Shown here piece after piece: positions 34,401-49,711 of a DNA stretch of 64,000 nucleotides. The notes beneath the pieces were generated by a model. It did no database searches and was not told the DNA's origin. It saw only the letters and a program-made list of their open reading frames with translations. The number at the start of each line of letters is the position of its first letter. Positions within the stretch are counted from its first letter, which is position 1. The position numbers and the translations under genes are program-made. The stretch comes from Neurospora intermedia (taxonomy: Eukaryota; Ascomycota; Sordariomycetes; Sordariales; Sordariaceae): contig BTPP01000001.1 in assembly GCA_037102815.1 (NCBI GenBank), positions 6,659,001 to 6,723,000 of the forward strand, in the 5' to 3' direction.

Positions 34401-37399
34401 GTAATAGAGAGGACTATAATAATTATATCCCTAACGAAGCAATAGTTTTAATTACTAAAGATGGGAAATTAGGACTTCTAATATAGTCCTAAATAGTAGT
34501 TTACAGGATATTTCCCGAATATAAAGCTATCTTCGATCGTTAGGAGAAGAATATTTGGGTATTAAAGAGAAAATACCGATTCGAATTAGAATTTTCTCTA
34601 CTACTTAATAATATACGTAGCCGGTAGTAGTAAAGGAATAATAATTTAAGTACTTCTATAAATATAACGGATATTAATTTATTAAACTACTATTATATAA
34701 TTAACGGATTAGACGTTACTTAAGAAGTTTATTAAAGATCTCTAATTAAATATAAAGTTATTATAATTTATTAAACGCTAATAGAATACCCTTAGACCTT
34801 TAATATTTATTTTATTAGAATAGCTAATACTATTGAAGATTATCTAATTCAATTGCTATTTTAAAAATAAGTACTTAGAGAAGTACTTCTAAGGAATATT
34901 TTAGAAGAATTTAACTTTATAATTATAGAACCTATACTACCTCTAACCGATAGTTTACTAAGTTTATTTCCCAAAGGAACGCCGGAATTAATAGACGATA
35001 TTATAATTGCCGGATAAGTACTCTCTTCTTTATACTATATAGAAACTTCTATAATTTCTATTGAATAATTTGAATATTAAAATCCTTTTGCTTTTTGGGT
35101 ATAATTTATACGTAGAATGAAGGATAATTATATATATCTCCTCTAGAGACTTTAATCCTTAGATCGTCAAATCGAAAATACCTATTAAATAATAACTAAT
35201 ATAGTATTTAATTTAAAGTTATATAATTAAAAGATTAGTATTATGGAGCCTAGTAAGTAGTTTATAAGCCTTACGGGGGAAATATTTTTTCCTAATCGTC
35301 CTAATAAATAGCTGCGGTAAATAAATATTATTAATAATAGTACTACTATATTCGAGAATAATATACTTTAACCCTCTACTCTAAAATTTAATTAATTACC
35401 TCCAGTAATCCGGCCGATAAAGATCCTTAGGCTAACGGTAGAAAATAAAGCAATTAATTTACTAACCCCGGATTCTAATAAGGAAAATATATTTATAAAA
35501 TTTACTACTTTATTCTCTATAAAATTTACTAAAATTGTTAATACTAATACTATTGTAAAAGAGGCTATTAAAAGGGTTAAAGAATAATACCCTCTCGTAT
35601 TTAAGATTATTAATTATAATATTCCCTATCGGATTGGGGAGCTATACTATATAGACCGACGGTTTGTAATTGTACTTATTACCCTAATTTAGTATAAAAT
35701 TAGCCTAAATAAGGATAACGTTATTAGAATCTCTTATAAAGGTAGTATAATAACTAATTAATTTAAGGAAGCGAATTAAGTTATTCCTATAACCTAATAT
35801 AAAATTAATAGTATATTTATTAAAGGAATAATAGGCGAAGGATAAAATTCTATTAAAACCTCTATTTACTATTTAGATTAAAGATTAAACGGTATAATTA
35901 AATTTATTCGAGAAGATATATTGAAGTCCGCTTTCTAATATATAGTAGAAGTAATTACTCTTATATAATTATATACCTATTTAAATAAACTTTCCTACCT
36001 ATTGTATTTAGGGGATATAATTAGAATATTTATTCTACCAACTTTATTTGTCTCCCTATAGTAAAAGGGGCTAAAGATTAGAGCCCTCCTTAATATAGGC
36101 GTAGAAGTAAATACAATTATATACGATATAGCTAAAGAATATAGTTTAGCTATTATAAATACCGGGGCTTCTAATATAGATAGTAATAAAAGTAGACGAA
36201 ACTTTATTAGGGAAGCTTATAGTCAAATATAATTAATTAATATTCTATAGGAAATATACTTCTTTATTACTAGTACTTATTTATTATATTATAATATTAT
36301 ATTTGGGTAGCTATTCTTTAAAAATGCTTAAATAAAATTGAATTATTCGATATATAGTATTAAATTAGCTAATATATTAATAGAAGAAATAATCGTTAAG
36401 GTTGTACTAGTTCCGAAAGAGAGAGCGAGGTTAAGTACGTAAGTAATACTATACGCCTAGGAATTCGACGAATAGCCGTCTACCCTAAATAGGTTCGCTA
36501 ATTATTTAGGGGTTAATTTTAGAGTTAATGTATTAGCTCCTATTTAGTATAATAATAAAGCCTAAAATAAAATCCTTAAATAGATCGAAAATTCGATAAC
36601 TAATAAGTTATTAGACTATTTATAAGATATTTAGAAAAGACGTTACGTATTGAGGAAGGCCGTCTTAGGATTTTTCTAAGAGTTTTTATAGGACGAACTA
36701 TTTAATAATAGACAATTCGAAAGATTTTTATTTGGGGATTTTAATAATACTAACTATAATAATTTAAGTAATGCACTTAGTATTACAATTATAGGGAGTA
36801 CTCCCTATTCTACGGTAGAAGAAAAGGAGTTCATTATAGAACTTAGAAAGTAAATATATAACTTTATTCGGTATTAAGTATTAGTACAATAGTTGAAGTA
36901 TATAAATAAAAGGGAGAAAAACTATAAAAGTAATAAACCTATACCTACTAACGTAAAGGCTAATTAATTACTACTATATAATATAATACCCTCTAAGAAC
37001 TTCGCTACTTATATTATATATAAGTAGAAAGATTAAAAGGTATCCCCAATCGACGATATACTTTCTAATAATTTAAAGCTAGAAGGAAATCTAGAATAGA
37101 AATTACAATGTCTTATAATTTTAAAAAATAGATTAGAATAACGATAAAAGATTTATTTATTATTGTAGAATAAAATTATTATACTATATTTCTCAAAATT
37201 ACTTAAAGGAGAACAATTAACCCCCGAGCGCTTATAAATTATATTTAACGGCTCATATAATAATTTAACCAAAGAAGAGTAAGAAATATTTACTTATATT
37301 CTTCGAAACTATAAAGTAATTCTTATATAGGATTTTAATTACGTAGGAAAGATTGAACCTAACGTCTTCCCTCTCTAAGAAATTAGAACTATCTTATAT

Positions 37400-40200
37400 T
37401 CGGTATAATAATATAAATTAATCCCTATCCCGAAGGCTAACTATTAGAGAGTCTACGAATTATTAAAAGATAGAATCCAATAAGGAACGCTAAAAAATAA
37501 TTATACCGCCTACTAGAATAATTAGTTCTTAGTATTTAAAAAGGATAAAAGCCTTCAATTAATTAATAATACCTAACGGATTAATATAATTATTTTACGT
37601 AATTCCAATATCCCTCCTAATTATAAAGAGTTTAATAAAGAATTCGGAAAATTTAAAATACTTTCCCTTTTTAACCTTTTCTCTAAATACAACCAAATCC
37701 CTCTTAATAAAAAGAGTAGGGATATTACTACCTTCTAAAGTATAATAGGAGTAAAGAAAATAACTATACTACCCTAAGGAGGAACGAACTCCGTTACTTA
37801 GTTCTTTCGGGTAATAATTAGGGTACTATATAATTTAATCCCTACTATCTATTAACCCTACTTAAATAATATTTATATTAAATTAGCTACTATAAATTAT
37901 AATAAATTTGAAGTTAGATTTAGTATACGTAAATACGTCTTTAATTATTTAATTAATATTAATAAAGTCCTAATTAATATCGAATTTAGTAGCTGTACCG
38001 TTATAGCCGAAAAGTCTAAATAATATTAACCCGAAATTAAATTCGTAGGATACTTCTATTTAAAAGACGGTCGACGGCCTTCCCCCTATAAAGTTTTTAA
38101 AATCCTTTAATAGGAAGATTATAAATTTATTAAATAGAAAGGTAAAGAACTCTAGTAATTAAGAGCTTTCCTAGGGATTATTAGGTACTACCGAGTCTAA
38201 ATTAAGAATTTCGCTACAATAGTTTAACCCTTATATACTTTGCTAAAGAAAAATACTAGATAGTAATAGATTAAGAATAAATAATTTATTCTAGAATATT
38301 TATAGTACAAAGTTCTATCGGCTCTTTATTTTATACTTATTATTTATAATAACGACCGGTATAGGAATATTTTCCTTATAATAGACGTATTACTAATCGG
38401 TTAGGGAACAGTTATTAAATAAATTAAGTTAAATAGTAGGCGCTACCTTTATTAATTCGAAAGCGGTATTTAGTTAAACACTAAGAAAAGATATAACGCT
38501 ATTAAGCGGAAATTTCGAAGGCTACTTTATATTTTAAAGCGATTAAAGCGCTATCTATTTAGCGTCTACTTTATTATTAAAATTAATATTTAGGTTATAG
38601 TCTACTAATTAAATAGTATAGTATTTAATATCCTAATAGTAATAATTATACGTTGGATTACTTAGATTCGACTATTTAATTTCAAAGTTAGATATATCCT
38701 AGGAAAGAAGAATATTATTGCTAATAACCTTTCCCGTATACTTCCTTCGGTAGTAGATTAGCGGGATAAGGCTAATAAAAAAAATATTAATAATTTTATA
38801 GACTAATAGATCTATATAATTAAACTTAGCAGGGCGATAAATTAAAGGAAGAAAACCTAGGAACCCTTAAAGGGTCGATGGATTTACAATTCTTAAAGAA
38901 TTACTAGGTACCTCCAAACGTTAGAATTACCTATTAATTTGATTACCGAATTAGAATAACGGCGCTTTAAAATTAAAACTCTAAAATTTTTCTTCTATAA
39001 AGGAGCCTTATAATTACGCCCTACAAATACTAATTAAGTACTACGTAGATTTGTCGATAATAATATTAATCGCAATATTATTTTTCGTAAATATTATAAT
39101 AAAGTTGGCTATAAGGGAAGAGAAGCAATTTACTACCGTATTACCAACTTCTACTAGTAGAAGGGTATTTATTCTTATATAGAAAGGCGTATTAGGTTTT
39201 GCTTAGACTATTAGAAATAGAATCCTAAGCAATTTATTAATACTTTCTAATATATTAATCCGTTATTATAACCCTTCTATAAATAGATATTAGATATTTA
39301 GTATATACTAAGGAAGGATAGTAAAAGAATCAAGATTATTAAGGTACGGGATAACTTTATTAGTTATATAGAAATAGACGTCCTCCCTATAGTAAATTCA
39401 AAATGTATAGTTCGCTTTATTAAAATATAGATTATTTATTAATAGGGCCTACCCTTATTAGTTATTGTTAATAGCGGTTCGGAATTCCGGAAAGATTGCG
39501 AAAACCTATTCAAGAAGTTCAATATCCCTTTTATAAGGATCTCACCCTACAACTCTAAGGCAAACGGGGTAAATAAGTCTAGGTACTTCCCAATTATAGC
39601 TATATTCGCAAAATTTATTAGCGGTATAGGGAGCAATTAGAAGCCTTAACTACCTTACATTTTATTTATAAATCGGACTATAGTTTAGGGAAACTATAGT
39701 TTTACTCCCTTCTACTTCGGTTATAAATATAATCCTATTTTACTAATTGAATTTAATTTACTTTTTTAGAGAATTATACAATAGGGTAATATATAGGATA
39801 ATAAATTATTTAAAGTCTAGTTCAATTTAATATTTGCCAGAACCCGTTTACTATAAAATAATAAATATAGATTTAATTTTACTACTAAACGAATCTTAGT
39901 AATAAGGTAGAAGGCCGTAGAATATTGCAATTCAATAAATAAAGGAAAGATTAGACCCGATATTGTAAAATTACGGGTAGGAGATTTGGTATTGGTTTAT
40001 AATTATATTCGACGAATCAATATAAATTCGGTTAAAAAATTAACCTACCGCTAGCTTAGTCCTTTTCGAATTAGAAAGATTACTTCTAAGTATAAATACT
40101 TTTTAAAAACCTTAGACGGTATTACTATTACTACCTCCTACCCGGCTAAGAAGATTAAAAAGTATTTTTTATATAATAGTATATAGTTAGAACTAAATTG
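37400..40200 (+). other. Fossil pol region of the Gypsy-type element (RT, RNase H, integrase)
   Basis: Gypsy-like reverse transcriptase, RNase H and integrase signatures follow one another on the plus strand, still recognisable by spacing and residual motifs. It is heavily broken and has no coding capacity. It fixes the element's family and direction. Confidence 0.75.
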
Positions 40201-43200
40201 TAATATAACTAATTAGGAAATACTTCCTTTACTATATTTAAAGGAAACTTTAGAGGAACCTATAATTAATAAAGATACTATAGGGAAGGCTATAGATTGT
40301 ACGACTAATTAAAATACTGAAAAAGAAATACGGCGGATAATAGAATAGTATAATAGGAATTTTGAAATCGTTTTACCCCGAGGGAAGTTTAAAGATTAGA
40401 AACCGATATATAGGTAAGGAAGTAAAAAACTTTAATACTTTACGTAATTAGGTACTACTATAAAATTAATTACTTCGATTATTTACTATTTTATACGAAA
40501 GGAACCGAATAGATATCGTTATTCCTTTCAAAGGGAAGAGAAAGATAGGAACGCCTATACTTTATTATATACTATAATATTAAAAATATTCCCTATAATA
40601 TAAGAAAAATTGAAATAGTTAAAATGCTTATTATTATACTACTAAATAAAGTTTGAATAAGAACGATCCTTCTAATAAAGCTTAGAGGTAGCAATCCTAA
40701 GAAAATTTTTATATATTTTTACCCTAGAATTCCCGTCCTAGAAAATAGCGTAGATATATTAATTGCCTTATAAATTAGGATATGCTAAATAAATCTAGCT
40801 TTAGACCCCAAACCTCCAACCCCCTTTCCCGCCGAAGATATTCAAACTAAGGCCTAATCTCCCCTCTAAAGAATACCCTAGTACGAAATTATAATAGAAG
40901 AATATTAGTAATTATTTATTCCTCCCGACTATTATATTACCCAACGCTTAATTTATTAATATAGGGAATACCCGAATTACAAATACGCGCTAAAAATACT
41001 AAGTTTATAGTATATTCTTTAATTGTTCTATAATTTTATATATAATTACTATAGATACTATCTTTAAAGCCGGATAAAAGAAGCGAACGATATTCGGTAA
41101 AAAGACTAATAATTAGAGTCCGTTCAAATTGGTTAGAAGTATTACAGAATATTAATATATATTCCTTTTGGAATATTACAATATAGTAGCTATACTATAG
41201 GGAATTATTAATATTTAGAAAAAAGATTAGTAAGGAACTAATTAAGGAGTAAGGATACGTATTTTTTACTAAAGATCTAAATAATTAATACTTTAAATTA
41301 CTTATTCCGTTGAGCTATAAAATAAGTATAGTAATTAAAAGGCTAATTACCTTTAGTATTAATTTAAACCGATTTTAGTACTATATTAAGGGAAGTTATA
41401 ATTTATTTAATTTAATTAAAAAATTGTATTTTAGCCCTAAAATTACTAAATATTTGTAGGAAGGCTTTTTAACGATTAAGGAATTCCTATAGTAGTATAA
41501 GGTACGATATTTAAGAAGGGTATTGTACAATATAGATTTTTAAATGAGAAATAATTAATATTATACCTTCTATTAGTTTGTAGGCTCCTTGAATAATATT
41601 TGTAGGTAAAATTCTAGGGCTAATTTATTATTAGATTTGCGAATAAAGATATTTATAAACTTTAGGACGGTCGTTATATTAAATTTAGTAAGAGATAGTA
41701 AAAGGGTAAATTAGAGGAGAGATATTATTTGGCTATACCTAAAGAATATTATTCTTATAAATATTCTAACGAATTCCGGTTAGTTAATTGGTAGTAGTAG
41801 GAGGAAGAAATTGCGTAGGATTTCTATACTATTAAAGTTAGTTAGAATTGTAGGTAGATATTTTAATAATAAATATTAGTGGTGAAGGAAAAAAGTTAAT
41901 AGAAAAATAAGGAATTAATTAGAAAAAGAAAAAAGGTAAAAAGGGAAAGACCGATTAAGGGAGGTGGGTTTTTATACCTAAATTGTAAATTATTATCGAT
42001 ACCTAATCTATTATTTACGATTCTAAGTAAAGGTAATTAATTAAAGAAAGTCTACTATACTAGGTAATTATTAAAATTATTATAACTATTAGAAAAAGAA
42101 GAGATGAAAGATTATTATTGCCTTCAACCTTTACGGTCTATTGCTTGTATAATAGTTTTGAAAGAAAGGATGAATTTATTATATAGGAGGTAAATACTAC
42201 GAGGCTAGGTATTATATTATAAGCTAAGCGAGTAATAGCTTCAAAAAGATACTTTTAGTAGTTAAATAAATTAGTTGGACGATTTATAAGATATTTATAT
42301 AATATCTTTCTCTCTCTACCTCCTTCCTTTTTTTCCCTTCCTCTCCTAATATAACAATATTAAGAAGCTTAAGACTTCTAAGTACTTTCTTCTCTATTGC
42401 GACGATTTCGATCTAGTGTAACTTATATCCTTTATTTCTCTTCCAAATTCAATTTAGTACGATTTAAACGTTAATTTAATTCTTCTTTTCTACTATATAT
42501 AGATTAAATATTTATAGAAGAAAAATATAAATATATCTTCTAATAATTATATTATTACTAATAATAAGGCTAAGGCTACTTCGATTAATAATAATACTAA
42601 TAGATTTACTAAAACCGAGGGTAAAAGACCTTAGACTACTCTAAATTAGAGTAATATAATTAAATTTAGTAATATTAATAGTAGACAACCCTAATAGCCT
42701 ATTATTACTCGCAGTATTTAATTCTTACGCGGCTACGGCAGGGTACTAATTATAAACTATTTTAATAATTGGGCAACTATATTATTAAAAAGCTTTTAGT
42801 AGAAATAAATTAAAGAAGTTATTAAATTTATATTCAATTAGCTATTTATTAATCGAATACTTCGACCTAATACGAATGAAACGTTTGAATTGATATTAAT
42901 AATATATTAAGGCTTTACTAATTAATATATATAAAATTATTAGGGATCCTTTCCTGATTTATTGTAAAAGATTAAAGTATAACTATATATTATAAAAATA
43001 AATTAATTATATAGTTGGATCCTAAGATATAAGAATAACCTCTAATATTGTAAAATATACTTTAGCCTCCCTCGAAATTTAAATTCAAAGAATGGATATA
43101 TACCTTTGGAATATCCCGAGCTAAGTAGTATTTAATTAAACTAGCAATACGACCTTAAAATACCTTATAAGGAATTGGAATCCGATAAAGTATTTGGTAA

Positions 43201-45367
43201 GATTTTTTATAATAGATTATAGCCTAATTAGGTGGGCGCTTTCTTATTTAATAATAAAGGTTTTTATAATTAGAAACGGATTATAGTACGCTTAGCCGAC
43301 CTTTAGTATAGTATCGATAAATATACCTATACTTATATTAATAATTTAGTTACCCTACTTTTGTAGGTAATTAGAAAAGGGGTAAGAATAATCTTTATCC
43401 TAAATAAGTATATTTAATTCAACGGTAGGACTTTGAAGTTTATAAGTAATCCGAATAATATTCGATTACTTATAAAAGAAAAGAGGTTTTGGGTAATCCC
43501 TATTTACTTTGAGAATTACTATTTCTCGGTAATTATCTTTAATTAATTGGTAGGTTAATAGGATTACTATAATTCTAATTTTGAAAGTTCTATATTATAG
43601 GATATAAAGGCAATTTTAATTTCGTTATTTTAAAGCTTTAATATTTAGAAAATATTCAAGATTAACCTAGGCCTTATTGTTCGATAAATCGAATTTATTA
43701 TTTAAGAATCTAATTAAATTTGTAGATTAATAGTAGTAGAAGCTATAAAAATGAAATTAGTAGAATATAATTTAAATTTTTAAATATTAAAACTAAAGAT
43801 TTAGTAATAGAGTATAATATAGAAGTATTATACGGTATTTAATTAAAAATGGAGAAAGAACGTTATAGTACAGTAATACTAAAGAATAATCTATAATGCC
43901 TTACGGATAAAGTAGTAGTACCCTAATAGCCTACCTCGTAAGCCTAAGTTTAAGGAGTTATATATAGTCGATAATAAATTAGCTAGCTTTTTATCCTAAT
44001 AGTATAAATATATATACAATAATAAAAAAAGGCCTTAGTATTTTATTTAGTTAAAGAATTATCTTACTTAGAAGAGTAATAAAGAATTAAATGAAGGGCG
44101 GCGTATAGAAGGATTAGGAGGTATAGAGATCTTTTTTCGGTATTAACTATATAATAGCCCTAATACCTTTATCGACCTTCCTTTATTCTAATATATATTA
44201 ATAATACCTATTAATAAAAGTAATAACGAAAGTTCCTTATCCTCTAATTCATTATTATCCAATTCCTCTTTTCTTATTTCTATAATATAATAAAGAGAAG
44301 TTAGAAGATTAACCTCTTCCTCTAATAATATTTATTTGCTTTTACTTATAGTTTCTTTTCGATAATTAATTTTAATTCCGCTTCGATAAATTATAATTCG
44401 TTTATAAGGTTTTAGGATAACGAATTAGCCGTCTTCTACTCTAACTTCGTCTCGTTTAGCGATATTGTTACTTTTAAATTTTCAATCAATTAAGAGACGG
44501 AGTATTTCTATTTAATCGAATATTAATAATTAGATATACTATAGTTTAATACTAATTATATTTAACTTTTCTAGAAGAATTAACGCTCTTTCCCTTAATA
44601 TTCTAATAAATTGGATATAATTAAAAATTCTTTTGCCGCCTAGGAATATAGGAAACTTTGAATTATTATTAGAAAATAAAGTTCTATCAGTTCCTAAAAG
44701 TATTAATTTACTAAATAGTTTGGGATTATTTATAAATTTAGTATAAATATTTATTTAAGTAAGGAGGATTAATTAATTTCCAATCCCTTTGGATTTTAGG
44801 AGGATTTCGAACTTATTTACCCCTTCTAATTCCTTTTAGTATAAGCGTATACTATCAACCCCTATACCTATTTTATAGTAAGGGTTATCCCTAATAATTA
44901 GATTTGAGAGCTTCTACTTAATAAGATAAATACCTATTGTAGGCCGAAGCCTAATATTTAATGAAATAGCTATGGATGTGCCGCTTGATTTTAGCTCCTA
45001 TAAATTTATAGTAAATTCCTTAGTCTATCCCATTCATTATATAGAGTATAAATTGAATAGCCTTCTTAATTATAATTCGAATAACCCTACTATTATTCTA
45101 ATAGAATTTGAAGAAAGGTTTAATTTAAATATTTATTTAAGGTTGCGAAGACTTTTAACGATTATTAGGATAATTTAGAACGATATTATTAAAAATATAA
45201 ATAATCGTCTCCTTACTAATAGTATTAAAGAAAAAGATTTGATTAGTAAGGGTAAAAAGGGATATAGAAGGAATAGGAATAATAGGGGAAAATATTGATT
45301 ATATATATATGTATAAGTAGTAATAAGTCTACTTAGGGGATTTGTTGTAAGATTTAAAGGGAAGATT
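40200..45367 (+). other. Unusually long non-pol stretch before the right Gypsy LTR
   Basis: About 5.2 kb lies between the integrase end and the right LTR, where most Gypsy elements have little or nothing. It is as RIP-damaged as the rest. A C/T-rich patch at about 42.31-42.35 kb resembles a leader. It may be an extra gene carried by the element or a third nested insertion. I found no clear second pair of ends inside it. Confidence 0.5.
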
Positions 45368-46060
45368 TGATTTAGAGATAGTATACAGGAATATATACGT
45401 TAATTTTTTCTATAATAATTTTTTTTCGAACCTTTAGTAAGAGTATTAGATTAGAGGGTATACTTTCTAAATTAGATAGAATTAAATAGTTAGTATTAAT
45501 AGAAGATAAAAGAATGTAGGACCAATTTAATAAGATAATAGATTAGAAAAGGTAGAAAAATAGGGATAATAGAGGAAGAAAAGAAATAAGGGGGATAGAT
45601 AGGATATTGAACTTTGGGAGATAAGATAATAAATTATTACGATATTTATTTTTCATTATATTAGAGGATTAGTCTTAATTTAGTATTCTTAGTTGAATAA
45701 AATAATAGTTCTTAGTGATCTCTGATTATTTGCCTCTTTTTATTTTATTATATTGAATAATCCTTTATCCCTTTAGAGGGAATATATATTCGTTTCTCTA
45801 TTTATTTATAGGAAGAAAATGTTGAAAGATCTGTCAGCTATCTCCGTTTTCTAGTAGCGATTGAATATTTAGTTATTCAACGGATATAAGACCTTAGTGA
45901 ATTATATTTGGCTCGATGCCTCCTATTTCGACTATTTGGAAAGGCTTGAAAATTACCTACTATTCTACTAGATTAGACAATTAAGAACTACGGTCCTTAT
46001 GTATTGCTTTGGTTGTGGTAGTATGGTTGTTGTTGTTGTTGTGGTTTTCTCGCCATTTCA
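45368..46060 (+). repeat. Right LTR of the Gypsy-type element
   Basis: 693 bp matching 30724-31416; ends ...TTTCA, followed by the CTAT target duplication at 46061-46064. Confidence 0.88.
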
Positions 46061-49000
46061 CTATACTAACTATTAATAGTATAATTAAAAAAATTCAAAT
46101 TAAAGACGTATATTATTGTCCCGCTATACTAATAAATCTTCTATTAACGAGAGGTCTTTTCGATACTAGTATAGAGTAGTCAATAAAATTAAATCGTATT
46201 ACTCTCAATAATTAATAATAAATCTAATATAATTTCGTTTCTAATATTCTAATACTATTAATTACTCTACTATTAAACTTCAATTAAACCTAGATTACCC
46301 TAGCGTATTATATACTAACATTAATCAATTACTTAATAATATACTATTGTTTTATATACACCGGCAAAAAATAAATATTCAAAGCTTATAAAAATATAAG
46401 TATTACGCTTTAAAGGACTAACAATACATTTTGTAAAGTTTGTATTCTAAGTAAATCAACCGATATTATCCCTAAATCGACAATCTCTCCCGTCGCTACT
46501 CAACTATTTAAATTTATTAGAATCAACATTATTTTATACAATATCCCCGGTTATATAGGTAATAAATATATTATTTATTTTATATACATTATTATTTATT
46601 TTTATTAGGTACGATTTTGTAGGGAAAAGGGCAATGCTTTTAATTAAATTAAAGAGTTTAAAACGTTTATCGAATTCTAGATAGGACTTAAAATTAAAAT
46701 TATTAATTTTAACGGCGGCCTAGAGTTTAATTTACCGATTAAAAACTTTTAAAATAGTAAGTTCGTTAAATAGTTTCGTTAAGAAGGTATTGAAATATTT
46801 AAAATAATAGTATATTCGCTATAGATAAACGGTGCGTTCGAAAGAGTAAATTGTACCCTAATTGAGAGGTTGAGAGTTATTATTATTGAGTTTAAAATCC
46901 TACCCTACCTCTAAACTTTTATAGTCGCTACGGTTATAAGAATCTAAAATCTACTTCCTAGTAAAGTAAATCCCAATAATTAAAGTCCCTATAAAATATT
47001 TTTATAGATAGTTAACTTTCTTGAACCTTCAATTAAACTATTTATTAAGTATTTATAATTATACTTCTACATTGTATATTACTTCGTAAAGCTATAGAAG
47101 AGAGCCTAAGGCGATAAATTCATTCCCTACGCTTGTAAGGGTCGATTTATCGTATATAACGATTTATACGGTCGTATCTATACTATCTAGGACTTAGAGA
47201 TTAGTACTATTGTAAAGGCTAGTGCAATTAAATTTATTGAGAAAGAGGACAATTGTCCAATAAAAGAAGAGGAGGGTATATAGTACGGCGTTTATTTTTT
47301 AGATTAATTTATTTAAGAAGTCGCCAACGTATTTAATAGCGGTAACTAGTATTAGATTACAATAATTAATACTAATACCTATTAAGAAAAATCGCCTTCA
47401 ATTAGCGTACTAAAACCACCGCCGCTGTTAAAGCAAATAGATCCAATCTTTTACCCGACTTTAGTAACTTTAATAGTACTATTAGATTTAATTTAATAAA
47501 TTTAAACCTCTTTATTTAAATTAATTATATATTTAAATCCCTAAGAATCGGTTATTCCTACAATTGAATAAAGTATACTGCCGTTTAATAATCTAATTAA
47601 TGAAAATACCCTACCCGATAAGTCTATTAGTAAGACTTTATAATAAAATAATTAAGAATAGACCGGCGAGGCCTTAAATTACGTTGATAAGGACTTAGAA
47701 TATGCCGGAGATACCGAAGATGAGTTTGTCGATACCGAAGATTTAATAAAAGAAGAACTAATCCCCCCTAGAGACAACCTATTTATAGAAGTTAAGTAAG
47801 AATTAAATGAGTTAATAGTAGTAGAAATATTACTATTAGACTCTCTAACGCTAGTACATCGCTTTCTACGGTTAAAATTAATAACCGTACCCAGCTATTT
47901 CAACGAAGCAAATATAGTAAAAAGAATTAGTAATTTTCTATTTGGTTTTATAGAAAGAAATAAAGTTCTTAGAAATTACCTATTTTGCCTTATAATAATA
48001 AAGGTTCAATACGATTTTAAAATAAGAATTTTAGCGATTTTTAAGAATTACTAATAAACTAGAAAAGATTTACGTTATTAATTGTACTAGCTTCTAATAA
48101 TAAAGCGTTAAATTGAAGCTTTCGAATAATAATAAATTTACTTTCTTATACCCCGCGAACCTAATATAGAGGTTTTACTTAGTAAATAGGTATATAACGA
48201 GAAAATCAATTATATTAATAAATAAATTCTTGCCCGTATTAGATAGGTCGTTTATAGTAATTTTAAGTAAAATAATTAGGGTATTTAAGACTTTTACACA
48301 GTAGTCGCGTATACTGTAAGTATAAAGATATTTCTAGTTATTATAGCCGTTAACGACTTAGAATATAAGTAATTCGATTTCTATATAGCGTTCTTAAATA
48401 TAATAATACCTAAAGACGAGGTTATTTACATTAAATAACCAATTAGCTTCGAGAAGGATAAGTATAGAATTTATATTCTACATAGAGTTTTATATAGTTT
48501 GAGGAAGAGTCTTCTATATTAGTTCTAAATTCTACTTCCTATTTTGAAGGATATAAGATTCGTTCCTATCTCTTTAGATACCTATCTCTTTATTAATAAT
48601 AATATTAACGCCCTTATTATACTTTACGTTAATAACTTTCTGGTCGTTACCCCTACTAAAACGGTTATTTTTAATATTAAGTAATAGTTTGAATCTTATT
48701 TTAAATTGAAATATTTTGGCCCAGTTAGAACCTTTCTAGGTTATAATATTATAAGGGATAGAAGTTAGAAGATAGTTTTCCTATTGTAATTATAATATAC
48801 TAAATTAGTAATCGAGAAGTTTAATTACTATAGTCTTTACAACGTTAAGACTCCTTAGATATTAGATTTTAAAATCTATAGGGGTATTAAATAACCCTAT
48901 AAATAAAAGACGTTTATTAAAAAGACCGGTTCCTTTAATTATATTTCAACCGGTATAAGATTAGATATTACTTTTACAATTAATAAACTATACGAAGGTA

Positions 49001-49711
49001 ATGCTAAACCGACAGACCTTTACAAAATGGCAATAAAGCATCTATTTCGATACCTTATTAAGACCGCCGATTTGGGTATATTTCTAAGTAGTAAAAACGA
49101 CCCTTCTAACGACTTACCCCTCCAATTAATAAATCTCCATCTTTATATATATATAAATATATCTTTCGCTAATAATATTAATACGAGGTATAGTACGGCT
49201 GGGTATATAGCTTTCCTCGCTAATAGTCTAGTTTATTAGAAATTAAAGAAGTAGATTTTTATTATATTAAGTATAATAAAAGTAGAGTTTACTAACCTTA
49301 TTCTAGCGGCTAAGATTAATTAATAGCTCTCTGCTATACTTAATAAATTGGGCTATCCCTAACCCCCCCTCAAAATTCTTTTTACAAATAGCGCCAATAC
49401 GAAGGATACTATAATAACCGGTTTAAGTACTGTAAGGAACCGTTATATCGATATTCAATATAAATAGATTATAGAATAAATTAAGTAGAAGGAATTTAAC
49501 GTTGTTTATATTAAGGGCGAGAATATGGCTGCCGACGGTCTTACTAAGGGTTTAAAAGTAGATAAGCATGCTAGATTCGTCAAAATGCTGGGTATGATTA
49601 AGAAGGACATTCCCTAGGCAACTAAGAAAGAGTAGATAATATATAAATACTAAGCAAAGTATTACGAGATTCTATAGCAATAGTCAGTTAGCTGGTTGGT
49701 TTGTGGGGGTG

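Larger units (their letters stand above)
30724..46060 (+). mobile_element. Gypsy-type LTR retrotransposon fossil nested in the Copia element
   Basis: Direct repeats of 693 bp each (30724-31416 and 45368-46060), with a CTAT duplication at 30720-30723 and 46061-46064 cut into the Copia sequence. The total of 15.3 kb is about twice a usual fungal Gypsy. Order: gag-like region roughly 33-34.5 kb, reverse transcriptase about 37.4-38.2 kb, RNase H about 38.2-38.8 kb, integrase about 38.9-40.2 kb. Integrase after RNase H is the Gypsy/Ty3 order. Nothing in it is intact; breaks run through the whole length. The two LTRs differ by many changes, all that I compared being transitions of the RIP type, with the right LTR more altered than the left. 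It inserted after the Copia element. Confidence 0.88.

Noticed and set aside
49027-49239. 70-codon open stretch in the right interior of the Copia fossil
   Set aside because: It is a surviving fragment of the element's RNase-H-like region, not a separate gene.
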